Shown piece by piece: positions 24,905 to 37,259 of a stretch of DNA of 52,038 nucleotides; the stretch's first letter is position 1; every line of letters begins with the position of its first letter. The DNA is taken from NCBI GenBank assembly GCA_965644295.1, contig CBFFRP010000256.1, forward strand, positions 1-52,038, written 5' to 3'. The position numbers and the translations under genes were made by a program. Under the pieces are notes generated by a model that was not told where the DNA came from, ran no database searches, and worked only from the letters and a program-made list of their open reading frames with translations. The stretch comes from Paraphysomonas bandaiensis. Its lineage: Eukaryota; Chrysophyceae.

Positions 24905-25688
24905 ATGGGGGTAAGCACATTTTATTATAAGCATATCTTAACATACATGGATCATATTATGTTAACAGGGGAAGCGCAAGCCCATCATATCTCTTGAGGA
25001 CTCCCTTGTTATGATACCTAAATATATAGAAGAGGAGCACAGAGAGCCATATAAAACAGATGATATATTCATAAATACTGATGATAAAAGAATCATTACG
25101 AAACCGAAGAAGAAGATGAGGAGGATATCAGTGGCGGATATCGTGCTAGAAGGTCAAGAACGACTGAGTCAGAAATGTAACTCTATAAATGAAAAAACAA
25201 AATACATGAATCTAGTGGTTGAATTGCTAAACTATATTCTCTTTCAAAGACCATTGACCAAAAAGCTACATGATGATGAATTCAGTGAGGAGAATCTACA
25301 GCCAGAGAGCAACCATGTGGGAGCACTTATACATTATTTGAAAAAATACGTGGAGATAAAGGACCCGTCTGCAAGTGATTTCGGTGTGATTGGACAGGAC
25401 TTGAAAGACGATTACGAAGGTAAAACTATTCCTGAGTATATCGATGAACTCGGGTTTTCCGATCAGCTGCCACGAGGATCTAAAAGGATCGCTATAGGAC
25501 ATCTATCGAAGGCGATTATTTTAGAACGCAAAAGAATGACAAAAGAAGATTTCGAGCGAACTCATAAGAAGGTAAGCCTACCCGACCATTCATTTATGGT
25601 TATAAAATACCCCAACGACGAATTGCCTATTGTGGAAGAATGTATTCAACGAATGTACCAGCTATTCTCCTTTGAATGCATAGCCTAA
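24905..25688 (+). CDS. Unknown 241-aa charged protein with MGG N-terminus
   Basis: Exon 1 holds only ATG GGG (24905-24910). A 58-nt intron (GTAAGC to TTAACAG) leads to exon 2 at 24969-25688, TAA stop. The protein starts MGGKRK, a possible N-myristoylation signal. A basic patch (KPKKKMRRIS) lies near residue 65, and the rest is mixed alpha/beta with many Glu/Lys. No family is recognised and no membrane segment or signal peptide is seen. The tiny first exon is inferred from good splice signals and the absence of an early ATG in exon 2 that keeps the conserved-looking start. The alternative start is the ATG at 25011. Confidence 0.6.
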
Positions 25689-26838
25689 TGATATTTGTTC
25701 CAATAATAATTGTTTTGTTTGATAGCTATACGTAACCATACAGTCTAACTGTAAATATTTTTCCATCCGATGGCGTACACTAGTATTGATAGTATGGATT
25801 ATACTAAGCAAAGTATATATCTAATATTATATACTGGTGTGCGAAATCAAGCATACCTTAGAAAGCCATAGTTGCGTAGACGGTTAAATTGACTGGCCCC
25901 CAAAATCCGTCAACCACACAGAACAAGTTTGTATGTTTGTATCATATACAAGGATTATTCGACGTTGCATTGCCGTTAGTCATTCTAACCAATGTGTCAT
26001 TGCCCGCATAGCCGCCCTTCTATAGTCTATAGTAATAGTAATAACCAATACATTACTGGATTCATAACGTAGATTTAAGCTTAGTAATAGTCAGTCAATT
26101 TTGTGATTAATAGAACGTTAAGTGATGAACACAGTTATGTAGAAAAGTGAATAATAATGCAGAACATAACTATCGCACACAACGGAGTAGTTAGAAGTAT
26201 TACTGATAATGACGATCGTTATGATGACGATCACGTATCTTCAACAGATACTCTCTCTAGTTCAGTTCATGATATATTTCATTGAACATCATACCTCACA
26301 TAGACACATATACACATATACTATCTTATATTAAGTGAATTCTAATATTCATGCCGATGTTTATATTACTATATACCATATATTACTGTCTTCATACAGA
26401 TATGGAAGTAGTGGTACCCTCTATTGAGGTGGGAAAACATTTCAGTTGAGATATCGGCAGCGCTGTGCTGACGTCTTGTATCTTGTAGAGTTCGTGGTAC
26501 AAGGAATGTTTGAACTTCCGATAAGAGGAAGGGGAAAGAGATCGTTAATTGTAATCCCAAAATCATCGGATAAATGAAATTTTCTCTCATGGTAATGAAT
26601 TATGCGCTCAGCATGAAACTCAATACACCTCTTATTAGAATTTATAGTTGTCGTCCAGTCTAGTTACTGTGGCCAGAACGATGCTGCATTGTACACTATA
26701 CACTATATTAATTTGGGCAATCTTTAGCTACGACACCATGTCTCTTGAAAGGCCTTTAACAACGAAAAGAAAATTCATAGTTTCACGAATTGATTTGGAT
26801 TATTACAGATATAAAATAATTTCAGTACACAAATGGAT
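25689..26838. other. Intergenic region with one weak secreted-type frame
   Basis: A minus-strand frame at 26369-26590 (73 aa) begins with a hydrophobic leader (MILGLQLTISFPFLL within the first 24 residues) and ends in TAG. It could be a small secreted protein but has no recognised domain and no supporting context. The rest is AT-rich and featureless. Confidence 0.3.
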
Positions 26839-27645
<807 letters not shown>

Positions 27646-27647
27646 TA

Positions 27648-27835
27648 CAGTGCATGTATGTATGTATGTATGTATGTATGTATGTATGTATGTATGTATG
27701 TATGTATGTATGTATGTATGTATTTATGTATGTATGTATGTATGTATGTATGTATGTATGTATGTATGTATGTATGTATGTATGTATGTATGTATTTATG
27801 TATGTATGTATGTATGTATGTATGTATGTATGTAT
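27648..27835 (+). repeat. (TATG)n tetranucleotide array, about 188 bp
   Basis: Near-perfect TATG repeats with two TATT interruptions (about 27721 and 27792). All long frames through it (YVCM or HTYI repeats) are artefacts of the repeat. Confidence 0.97.
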
Positions 27836-29330
27836 GATCCGTTCGTTGGGTACATGCATATCTAGATATCTTTATCACTACATAGTAGCTATACTATAGA
27901 AATAGATTGCGAGGCTTTGATGATACGATATACAGTATATCGCTCATAGATATGTGATTGTTGGATTGTATGGATATTTCTGTTGACAAAGCGGAAGTCT
28001 ATATTCATGAGTAAAGCTCTCCATCTGTGTATTGAAGGAAAGAGAAATAGAAGTTTAAATGCAATATTTCAGCATGCATATGTAGCATGACTTCTTAGTA
28101 CTTGCAAATGCAAGTATGTAAGCAAGGTGTCAATATTTCACTGCAATCAATATCGAATTCAGTGAACTATTTACAACTTCAGTTTTGATTGAGTTTTCTT
28201 CTCAACTACAGAAATGTAATACAAGACTCAGTGCTATCATGTTTCTGATTATTACTTCCTGATTGGATGACCTTCTTGATACCATTAGAGTGCATTTTCA
28301 TTTGAAGTCAACAAAGATATATTAAATGAGGTATGATATAGCACGAGAAATCCTATTATTAGTTACAGTACCGATAGCCATTGGCCGTTCTATAACTTGC
28401 ATTAATATCGTAATCTTGAGTCTAACAAAAGAGTGTTTTGCAATACTGCACTAGTTATCACGCCAGTATTGTGTGTTTTGCAGGCTATTCGTTCCGTGAG
28501 AAGTGGGTAATTTAAGTTATCGTTATTTCTAGAAGAGCTTTTGAGCCTTCCTACTGGACTTGAGAAAAGCGCCCTTATAGCGTCTATAAAATAGCAGAAT
28601 CTTAATAGAAATAGATGCCGGAGGGGTGTATTTGTAGAGTATTTATTCTCAATTATGTGCGTTGATAAATAATTTACTCTATTATTATTTTGCATGGTTG
28701 TTATGTAGTTATCCTTCAGCGATTATTACAGACTAATAGACCCTTCTATATATAACTATCTGAATTTTTTTGGTAAGGAAGGTAGCTAGAAGTACTTCGG
28801 TCTAGCTCTGTAATATTCTTAAGATTATTATGGCATAGCTGTGTACTACACATTTCAGTTGTAACATCATGGATTCCTAGAGCTGGATCAAGGATCAGTA
28901 GCTGGTGTAGCAAAAATGGGTGGTTTGTGGAGTCATAATAAGGTGTCGTCACTACAAGCATTTTAGAATTCTGATGAAGTAGCTGTGCCTCATTCTGAGT
29001 ATGAAGTATGTGATTCCATGGTCACTATATAACTCTTTGAGCGGTGGATTCCTTCTTGTGCTTCTATATGCTATATATCTATATATCTCTTTTCTGCTCT
29101 CTATCATTGTTAGACCTATTATATGCTCTACGTCTATAATTAAAATTTGCTAGGTTGGATTATTAATTACTTTGACACAAAACTACTGTGATTAGATAAT
29201 TCAATCAATTTGACTAAGTCGAATAATATTTTCTACACCTTGTGCTAAATAAACTAAACTCAAACCTCGTGAAGATTCTAGCAGTACTGTTTCGCTGTTT
29301 CGTGCCCTTTACAGCAAGTAAAACTAAGCG
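27836..29330. other. Gene-poor region
   Basis: I see no convincing gene, RNA or repeat in this 1.5 kb of AT-rich DNA. A minus-strand frame at 28402-28695 has a basic composition but no recognisable motif. Confidence 0.35.
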
Positions 29331-29335
29331 GCGCC

Positions 29336-29710
29336 ATGGATGTGTTGTGTAAAGATGTACTACGCAAAGCACTTTGAACAATGATATGTGATGGCAGACA
29401 TATAGTTCATACTAGGCTTCTGTGCATACTGTCGGAGGAAGACATTTATAAGATGACAATTCAGACTGAAAAGTTTGCTGCGACCTTGTAAGGGACCTGC
29501 GTGCTGGAAACAAAACATTCAACCCGTAGTCTATTGTATATTAGAGTGTGCGGATAGATGGCTTTTCTAATTCTACTGGAACCTTTACTATGAATTACTT
29601 AGCACATATCTATCACGCAGATACACAATGGATGGAGTGCTCCATCTACATGACATGACATCAGTTGATTTGAAACACCTTCAAACTACACGATCGCTGT
29701 CACAATAAAT
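29336..29710 (+). pseudogene. Possible remnant of a small gene
   Basis: One frame reads MDVLCKDVLRKAL, then TGA, then on to a block ending LCILSEEDIYKM and TEKFAATL before TAA. A second block (about 29628-29706) reads MDGVLHLHDMTSVDLKHL and ends TAA. The two blocks look like eroded coding sequence of related, helical character, but no family is recognised. It could equally be chance. Confidence 0.2.
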
Positions 29711-30212
29711 AATATAGCCATCTATCTAGCGCATTGAAGCATGAAGGACATGTATAATGTATAGCTATGCAATGAATAACTTCAAGCATCTTAGTGTAAC
29801 GTAGATAAGGCACCATTAGACGAACTGTACCCTTGCGATAAATGAGTAGCCTCTCACTCTAATACTCTCGGTACAATAAATAGCGGCCGCAGATCTATTA
29901 CGAACTAGATAGAGACAAAGAGTGATTAAAGTCTTCTGGTCTTCATGTATGTGACACAGTGGTCAAAACAAATAGAATCTGAACTGCTACACAATTGATA
30001 GTATGCAACCAACACGTATAGTACATGGATCAACAAATAGATAGGGTTACGATAGGAGTAGACCTCTCGTATGATTAAAGACTTCATCAAGGGTGATGCA
30101 ACTGATTCATATGCGACAGTAGTAGGCCCCCAATGAATGTGTATGTATATATATACAGAGCATGCAGTATAGTAGTATACCCTAATTACATATAGCACAT
30201 TAAGAGTCAGCG
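29711..30212. other. Spacer before the U6 cluster
   Basis: AT-rich, with no recognised feature except a NotI-like gcggccgc at 29884 and an alternating TA stretch near 30147. Confidence 0.35.
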
Positions 30213-30290
30213 ACTTCTCGATTTATGCGTCTTATCCTTGTCCTGATCATACTAATCCCCTCATATAAATATATGCTCAAACATTGTGTG
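30213..30290 (-). pseudogene. U6 snRNA pseudogene fragment
   Basis: The 3' half ('cttctcgatttatgcgt', then 'atccttg') and the 5' edge ('gctcaaac') match the intact U6 gene at 30487-30590, but the middle, including the ACAGAGA box, is lost or replaced. It lies 200 bp downstream of the true gene in the same orientation, which suggests a tandem duplication that has decayed. Confidence 0.6.
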
Positions 30291-30327
30291 AGATCTGGAG
30301 ATGTATGTATCCACCATATCTATAACA

Positions 30328-30470
30328 TACTCTACAGGAGATTCCATAAGAAAATACTCTACAGGAGATTCCATAAGAAAATACTCTACAGGAGATTCCA
30401 TAAGAAAATACTCTGCAGGAGATTCCATAAGAAAATACTCTACAGGAAATTCCAAAAGAAAATACTGTCC
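30328..30470 (+). repeat. 27-bp minisatellite, five units
   Basis: The unit 'aggagattccataagaaaa' plus 'tactctac' is repeated five times with few changes between the U6 pseudogene and the U6 gene. It happens to be open in frame (YRRFHKKIL per unit), which explains the apparent proteins here. Confidence 0.9.
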
Positions 30471-30486
30471 CAAAATGAAAAAAAAA

Positions 30487-30534
30487 CTTTGATACATCTT
30501 CTCGATTTATGCGTGTCATCCTTGCCCAGGGGCC

Positions 30535-30566
<32 letters not shown>

Positions 30567-30590
30567 ACTGATGAGCCGAAGCTCAAACCG
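30487..30590 (-). ncRNA. U6: U6 spliceosomal snRNA
   Basis: The minus strand carries the full conserved U6 core: 5' stem-loop GAGC-UUCG-GCUC, then AAAATTGGAACGATACAGAGA with the ACAGAGA box, the AGC-bearing segment and GGATGACACGC, followed by a 3' region and a run of nine T (30478-30486), the Pol III terminator. U6 pairs with the 5' splice site and U2 in the catalytic core of the spliceosome, which fits the many introns in this window. The 5' end is placed by analogy to other U6 genes and may be off by a few bases. No TATA box is obvious at -30; see the B-box entry for a possible promoter. Confidence 0.95.
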
Positions 30591-30629
30591 TGTTGAAGAG
30601 TTTTGAAAATATAAATGTATTATTTTAGT

Positions 30630-30646
30630 GTGGGTTCGATTCCCAC
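30630..30646 (+). promoter_or_regulatory. B-box / tRNA T-arm-like element upstream of U6, inverted
   Basis: The sequence gtgggttcgattcccac is a perfect T-arm with the Pol III B-box consensus GGTTCGATTCC, about 40 bp upstream of U6 and on the opposite strand. It is followed by seven T at 30662-30668. No matching acceptor, D-arm or anticodon arm lies upstream, so this is not a complete tRNA. In trypanosomatids U6 transcription depends on A and B boxes of a divergent tRNA gene, so a comparable promoter role is possible. Confidence 0.6.
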
Positions 30647-30744
30647 ATTTTGCATCTAGGATTTTTTTGTTATCAGATATACTACTACAGTGAATACAAT
30701 AAAGAATACCACTACATAGCTGTGTGATAGGGAAAAAAAAAGTT

Positions 30745-30826
30745 CGACAGCTGCAGGGTTCGAACCTGCGCGGGAATTTCCCAATGGATTTCAAGTCCAT
30801 CTCCTTAACCACTCGGACAAACTGTC
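30745..30826 (-). tRNA. tRNA-Ser (anticodon TGA)
   Basis: A type II cloverleaf can be folded. Acceptor GACAGTT pairs with AGCTGTC (one G-U), the D-arm begins TCCGAGTGGTTAAGG, the anticodon stem ATGGA/TCCAT encloses CTTGAAA (anticodon TGA, reading UCA), the variable arm is GGGAAATTCCC and the T-arm is GCAGGTTCGAACCTGC. Discriminator G73 is the serine identity base. A run of nine T follows the 3' end (30732-30740), a Pol III terminator. No intron. Confidence 0.96.
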
Positions 30827-32370
30827 ACCACAACTGACAACTACGGAATTTATTTGAATATATAAATGTATATATTATAATGTAAGATATCATGGATATG
30901 ATACTGCTGTCACTATATGTACATACTGTACATACATACAGTATATGTATGACAGCTCCATTAGCTCTGGGAGATGGATATACGAAGCAGGTTCCTTATC
31001 TGCTGGGTTGACTCAGGCATTGACATGATGAAGATAATACAGGGAGCCTCTCTCTGTTAATCACCTGCATGTGTATATATAAGAGACGTCTAGCACTCCT
31101 CTTCTATATACACACACAGCACTTACATATACACACACAGACCACAGCCCAGATATACAGAGAGAGAGCCCACAGGCTTGATGTATATATAGTCCGATAT
31201 GTATACGTATTATATATATATGGTAACCCATACTTACCGTATATATATACATACTGTGGATACAAACAGCAGACACACAGTAATAACAGGTATCGAATGG
31301 CTAATATTGTGAGCAGCTGTTGTTCGTAGTTGGTGATATAGTGGCTTAAAAGCTGCTTTTAATGAGTTTCAGGTAGGTTATAATCGACGGTTCAGTACAC
31401 GCAGCGGGTATATCTTACATGTACTTTACGATCATAGATTTATGTCAATGTTGCACTTCAAGATCGATAGTCACTATTCTTCCTGTATCAGTACATGTAC
31501 GTTTAAGCTTCGTAACTATTCCTGTTATGAATCACCGTTTGAAATGTTTTGTAAGGTATATATATGCTACAATCTGGGTAACAACTTGCTGTACTATTAT
31601 GGTCGCAAGTTATGCTCGAACTTTATTAACGTGTTGTGCTATACACTACTTCAGAAAATGCATTACTTAACTAGATGGGTATGTTCAATGAAGTTACATG
31701 ATTATAATGTACAGTTGTATGCTCATAAGCACATAAAAGTGTTGGCAATTTCCTCTAGCCATTACTAGCAGTTATCAGTAATTCAGAAAGCATTAAAACG
31801 TAATATACACTTGCTATATAGTATATTATTATAATTGTAGTAAGTGTGCTCTGTAAAAAGAAATATTATAACTCTCATAATTGCAATTGGCTTAAATATT
31901 TTATAGCTAGTTGTACTATTCATTCGAGAGATATACATCGTATTAGTTAACAGTAAGAAACGACTTCACATGAATAAATAAAGCCAAATATCATAACAGC
32001 AAGATACGATGATTGCAAGAGGTATTAGAACCAATCACATGACATAATATATATCCTATACAGTCTCATACCGTATATTGCTTGATGATTATCCAGTCAA
32101 TTGCCATCTCATTTTAAGAATCTTGGTATATTGAGATGTATAATATATATATATATATGGTAAGAGGTATAGGTGAATTAGACATCAAAATACTCCCCAT
32201 CAATAAAATAATCGTTTAGGGTACTCGGGCATACAGACACGAGTATATCAATACAAAACAGTTCTACTGAGGGTAGAAACCATGATGTAATCATTGATGG
32301 TGAATTACACTAATCCTGACGTGTCAACATAAAATAAAATCGTGGGAAACTCTGTAAATCATCCTGAAGT
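30827..32370. other. Gene-poor region
   Basis: It contains a palindromic stretch near 30918-30948 built from tgtacatactgta and catacatacagtatatgta, and CA-rich simple sequence near 31110-31145. I see no gene. Frames at 31419-31768 have no domain signature. Confidence 0.35.
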
Positions 32371-32500
32371 CAGCAGATATCAGATATATTAACGTTCTGC
32401 TAGCTCACTGCGTTTGCTTTGAGTGATCGAGCAAAAGTGGTTGCACCTTGGTGACGCACAAGCAGCTTTCGTAGAGCTAAATAGTAGGCTACATATCAGA
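32370..32500 (-). repeat. Partial dispersed repeat with LINE-tail motif
   Basis: The reverse strand shows 'gctgcttgtgcgtc...ccaaggtgcaacc', the core found in several dispersed copies, next to the 'tcagcagatatcagatatat' block also found at 8200 and 34500. Confidence 0.6.
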
Positions 32501-32604
32501 GTTAAGCACTGACTCTTACATGCCTACTATTGCTGTGTGTGGGAAAGTCTGATTATTACATGAGAACGGTTGTGTACAGAAACTAGTTTATATCTATAGA
32601 CTAA

Positions 32605-33560
32605 CTAATAACTGGATTTGCTATATACTACTAGCGGCGGGCAACAGTCTCGGGACTGCTTGTGCATCGCTGCGAGCACCATGGTGCAACCGTCCCTTGT
32701 ATTGAGGTTAGTCGGGGGTCTACCTTTGAGCAATGTGTCTGGCGGGCCTGTGCCATGGATTATGTGGGGGGTGGGTGAGGCGAGATGTATATGAGAGTGT
32801 AAGTCGGTGGTGGAGATGGTGCTGGTTGTTGAGGTGGGGTTTCGGCCACAAGTAAGGAGGAGTTGTTTCCGGAGTTGTTGCGCTTGCCTCTGTCGGGTCT
32901 GGACTCTTGCAGAGGGTGTAGTTCTTGGGATGGATGTCGCCTGGAGTAGCTGGAGTATTTTTGGTGTCGGGTGAGCATCATGGGACTGGCGTTGCTGTGA
33001 ATGTGTCGTGACCGGTGTCGCCGGTGCCGTGTCTGCGTTGTGGTGTCTGAGTCCCCTATTGCGAAGCATGCGGAGCCCTCCATCATATAGGGGGAGTAGG
33101 ATAGAGACGATGGATTTTTCGAGGGCGTGGAACTGATGTTCGAGCAGTGAGCTGGATATGTGGCGTCCGAATGCGTCGGCCAATTGTGTGGCAGTAATGT
33201 GGCCGGTCCAGTAGCGCTCAACCTGGGGGGTGGTTGGGTTCCATGCGGCTTTGGCTAGTTTGGTTATGGCGGTGTAAAACCAGAGATGGGGGAGCGTGCG
33301 TGTGCGAAGTTTGTCAACAAGCTTATTGTGGTGTGCTTGGTGGACATCTTCACGTATATGAATGATGTCAGGGTGAGTGCAGGTGAGAAGCATGTGCGCC
33401 ACGTTGTCTGTGAGGTGTGCACAATCTGTGCATGTGGAAGCCGTTGTGTGATCATGTCCGGATTTTCCTTTGGCTCGGTTTCTTCCCATATTGCGTAGGA
33501 TTAGTCCCATACGTATGCCGTCTCGCGTATTCGCTCTGCGAGGGAGATGTAGTGTTTGGA
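32605..33560 (-). mobile_element. LINE-like 3' fragment, zinc-finger and tail region
   Basis: The longest frame (33510-32605, 301 codons) has GRNRAKGKSGHDH, a C-x2-C...H-x4-C finger (CTDCA...VAHMLLTC), QVERYWTGHITATQLADAFG, a Pro/Thr/His-rich stretch, KGRPPTNLNTRDG and a C-terminus GCTMVLAAMHKQSRD whose DNA is the 'tail core' present in dispersed repeats. Just upstream an overlapping frame reads ERIRETAYVWD then TAA then SYAIW, equivalent to QRVLNEALTWDKSFSI of the fragment at 9.4 kb, so this copy has both a nonsense codon and a frameshift. It is a dead fragment. The reverse transcriptase part is absent. Confidence 0.65.
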
Positions 33561-33654
33561 GGAGTTATGGGTACGGAGGGGATGAAGCTTGTGTGGGAGC
33601 CTTGTTCCGCTGCGGCTACTATTGCTAATAATAAGATATTCACTACTCTAAACC

Positions 33655-34115
33655 ATTAAGTCATCCCTCTTGGTCCACATCACTGCTCTACAACTGGCCG
33701 ATGCATTCGGGCACAACATATCCACCTCACTGTTCGAACATCAGTTCCACACTCTCGGAACCCCCCTCACCTCTATTCTGCTTCCCTTCTATAACGGAGG
33801 AATCGCAACACTGCCACAACAACAGCAATACTGATCACGACTCCAGTACATTCACAGCGACACCAAACCCAGGATACTCACTCAACACCAATTCCGGAAA
33901 CAAATCCTCCTTGTCTTCAACCGCACCCCCACCACGTCGCACAGAAGCATTTCCGCCATCAATTTACACTCTCATATACACATCGCCCCATCCACCCCTC
34001 AACTAATCTGTGGCACAGGCCCGCCTGACACTTTCCCTAAGGTAGACCCCCCGATTAACCTCACTACAAGGGACGGTTGCACCATAGTAATCGCAGCGAT
34101 GCACAAGTAGTTCCG
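33655..34115 (+). mobile_element. LINE-like 3' fragment in opposite orientation
   Basis: The plus strand encodes, over several frame changes, LVHITALQLADAFGHNIST, SILLPFYNGGI, a His/Thr-rich part, GTGPPDTFPK and TRDGCTIVIAAMHK, the same order as in the minus-strand fragment 32605-33560. It ends at the same tail core. Stops and frameshifts show it is inactive. The two fragments face away from each other at their 3' ends, forming a large imperfect inverted repeat. Confidence 0.65.
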
Positions 34116-35510
34116 AAATGGTTAATCCATCACTAGTATAATATAGCAAACCAAGTTATTAGTAAGTCTATAAAAATAAATAATATACATAGATTCTAGT
34201 CACAACCATTCTCATCATAGTATATATAATATGTAATAATCAGATATATCTATATTATCTCTTTGTTGATATCTCTGCTATAATCAGTGAATCCTTCAAA
34301 ATGTAGAATGTGGTTGAAGTGAGGGGTTTAGTTAGCAGGATATGTTAGCTAACATTATTTCGTCGTGGAGTTGTAATCGACAAAAATAGAATGGAATGCG
34401 ATTTTTCTCGTGTGAAGTGGTATCGCACAGCAGTGCTGCAGCGCTTGTTTAGCTGCTTTGGAGGTAAGCAAAAATAGTATCCCCGGGATGAGTTCACACC
34501 TGAATGACTCAAAATTCTAAAGTCAGCAGATGTCAGGTATATCAACATTCTGCTTTTGCACTGCGTTATTAGCTTTATTTATTTGATTGATAGCAACGAT
34601 TGTTGCATCTTAGTGCTTGAGGCGCGATGCACAAATTGTTCTCGTAGCGTATATTATTAAATTATAATATAGTAGTAGTATAATATTAATTAGCATAAGT
34701 ATTATTTCAATATAATAGTAGCTCCTTTCTTTTATATGATTGCTTATACACATCATCTACAGCTAATAATAATAACCCTAATATAGCCCATTCTGTAAAC
34801 AGCTGAATAATATCAACTCTATTCACCAACAAAACCTGGTAAAATCACTTTGCCAGGTTTGGGTATCACAACCACTTTATGAGGACTCTAGTCTTCCTAC
34901 TCGGAACCTCAAATCCTGATAATCATGTGAACTAAGCGGCTCCCTACTAACATAAAGGGCACCTTCCTGGTAAATTAATTAGTTGCACTTTTGGTGCTTC
35001 TTGCAGCCATGCACAAACAGCTTTAGTAGATTGGAGTATATAGTAAATAGTAGTAGAATATAACAGCTTCATGACATTATTGTCACACATACGTACATGT
35101 ATGTATGTTGTATTATTAGATTTTAGTATTTTGTTTTTGCTGAAACACGCCTACTGCTAATAATTCTGTATCTGCAATTAGTTTTATTTGAAATTTATGT
35201 AAGGGGCTCACCTATAGTTCAGCCAGTGTTGGAGTAATACCGTTCAACAGAGGTCAATGAACTTCCTAACTGCTTTTTATAGTTGGGTGTTATTAATAAG
35301 TCGAGGTAATACGAAAACCTGGTGAAACTTTTGATGATGGTTGAAAAAGGGTATAACTATGCACAGTAAGTAACTATATGAAGATATATATATATTAAGA
35401 GTGTGAAAGTATTATTTATAATATTTTTTACTAATTTCTTCCATATTACTTCAGTTTTACAGCTATAAAAGTCACCGACTACACATATATATTACATTCA
35501 GTTCACAAGT
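34116..35510. other. Repeat debris
   Basis: Two more copies of the LINE-tail core on the minus strand lie at about 34590-34640 and 34980-35027. A hairpin AAACCTGG...CCAGGTTT lies at about 34835-34862, and related 'aaacctggt' words appear at 35312 and 37471. No gene is seen. Confidence 0.45.
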
Positions 35511-35559
35511 ATGAACTATAACCATATTGGTAGAGCTGTAAACACCACTACTACACCAT

Positions 35560-36605
35560 CACACTATACACCCATACACCATCTCACTATAATATACCAC
35601 TATATACCATCTCACTATATACCACTATACCATCTCACTATACATCCATATACCATCTCACTATATACCACTATACCAACTCACTATACACCCAGATACC
35701 ATCTCACTATATACCACTATACCATCTCACTACTATATACATCCATATACCATCTCACTATATACCACTATACCATCTCACTATATTATACATACCACCT
35801 CACCATACACCACTGTACCATCTCACTATACATCCATATATATACCATCTCACTATACACCCATATACCATCTCACTATACACACACCACTATACCATCT
35901 CACTATATACCACTATACCATCTCACCATACACCGATATACCATCTCACTATATACGACTATACCATCTCACTATACATCATCACAATACCACCTCACCA
36001 TAGACCACTATATATCATCTCACTATACACCCAGATACCATAATATCTCACTATACACCCAGATACCATCTCACTATATACCACTATACCATCTCACCAT
36101 ACACCGATATACCATCTCACTATACACACACCACTATACCATCTCACTATATACCACTATACCATCTCACCATACACCGATATACCATCTCACTATATAC
36201 GACTATACCATCTCACTATACATCATCACAATACCACCTCACCATAGACCACTATATATCATCTCACTATACACCCAGATACCATAATATCTCACTATAC
36301 ACCCATAATATACCATCTCACTATATACCACTATACCATCTCACCATACACCGATATACCATCTCACTATATACGACTATACCATCTCACTATACATCAT
36401 CACAATACCACCTCACCATAGACCACTATATATCATCTCACTATACACCCAGATACCATAATATCTCACTATACACCCATAATATACCATCTCACTACAT
36501 ACCACTATACACCCATAATATACCATCTCACTTTACACCCATATACCATCTCACTATACATCCATATTATACCACATCTCACTATTTTATAACACTATAC
36601 CATCC
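35560..36605 (+). repeat. Minisatellite, about 1 kb, core 'accatctcactatatacca'
   Basis: Variants of a 20-25 bp unit (ctcactatataccactata, ctcactatacacccatata) repeat about 45 times. Higher-order units of about 250 bp can be seen, for example the block with 'catcatcacaataccacctc' occurring at 35967, 36219 and 36397. One frame is open for most of its length, giving a Tyr/Thr/His/Ser-rich pseudo-protein. I treat this as non-coding satellite. Confidence 0.9.
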
Positions 36606-36935
36606 GGAACGGGAAGAGTTGCAGCGGGAAGAAGAATGTCGTTAACATTCGTGGCGACATATCCAACGATGACCCGGAGAAAGAGATACCATGAAAGCGC
36701 ACGAGCAGGGTAAGTAATACTGTTCATAAAGATGGTGACGGAGTCGTAGTTTGTATATATGCGGTATTATTCTGATAATTGTTGTGCGTTGTTACTATAC
36801 ACTGTACTAACTGTGTATTATGATTAGGAGAAGTTCAACGGGAAGAAGAATGTCGTCGACATTCGTGGCGACATATCCAACGACAACCCGGAGGAAGAGA
36901 TCCATGAAAGCGCACGAGCAGGGTAAGTAATACTG
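36605..36935 (+). repeat. Tandem pair of exon-like units with splice donors
   Basis: Two units about 230 bp apart share 'cgggaagaagaatgtcgt', 'acattcgtggcgacatatcc' and 'aagcgcacgagcagg|gtaag'. The second (about 36829-36922) encodes EKFNGKKNVVDIRGDI and NPEEEIHESARAG and ends at a good donor GTAAGT. The first has a shifted frame. They look like a duplicated exon of a gene whose other parts I cannot identify. A Pro-rich frame at 36999-37259 may or may not belong to it. Confidence 0.4.
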
Positions 36936-37259
36936 TTCATAAAGATGGTGACGGGGCCGTCGAATCCTAGCACAAAGCAGATCTGATACCTCCCACTGTT
37001 GCTGAACTTCGTCTGGAAATATATGATGCCCGGCCTAGCAAAACTTCGTGATCTTTTTATGAGAAGAAAAAATGATGATCCGCGACCTGCGGATGATCCT
37101 CCACCTGCTTATGATCCTCCACCTACTAGTAATGTGCCCCCAGCGGCTGTTGCCGCGTCGTCTCCGAGCATAGGTAATAATACTACAGTAAGTAGTAGTG
37201 GTGAAGATAGCTATATAATATGCGTATGCAATGTATTCAAAATCAGGCTATTCGATTAG

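Noticed and set aside
29880-29895. Cloning-vector junction suggested by adjacent NotI and BglII-like sites
   Set aside because: Flanking sequence has the same AT-rich character on both sides and no vector sequence is visible.
30225-30596. A 123-codon protein with YRRFHKKIL repeats
   Set aside because: It runs through the U6 pseudogene, the 27-bp minisatellite and antisense U6.
30601-30670. A second tRNA gene at the T-arm sequence
   Set aside because: Only the T-arm is present; no acceptor, D-arm or anticodon arm can be paired upstream.
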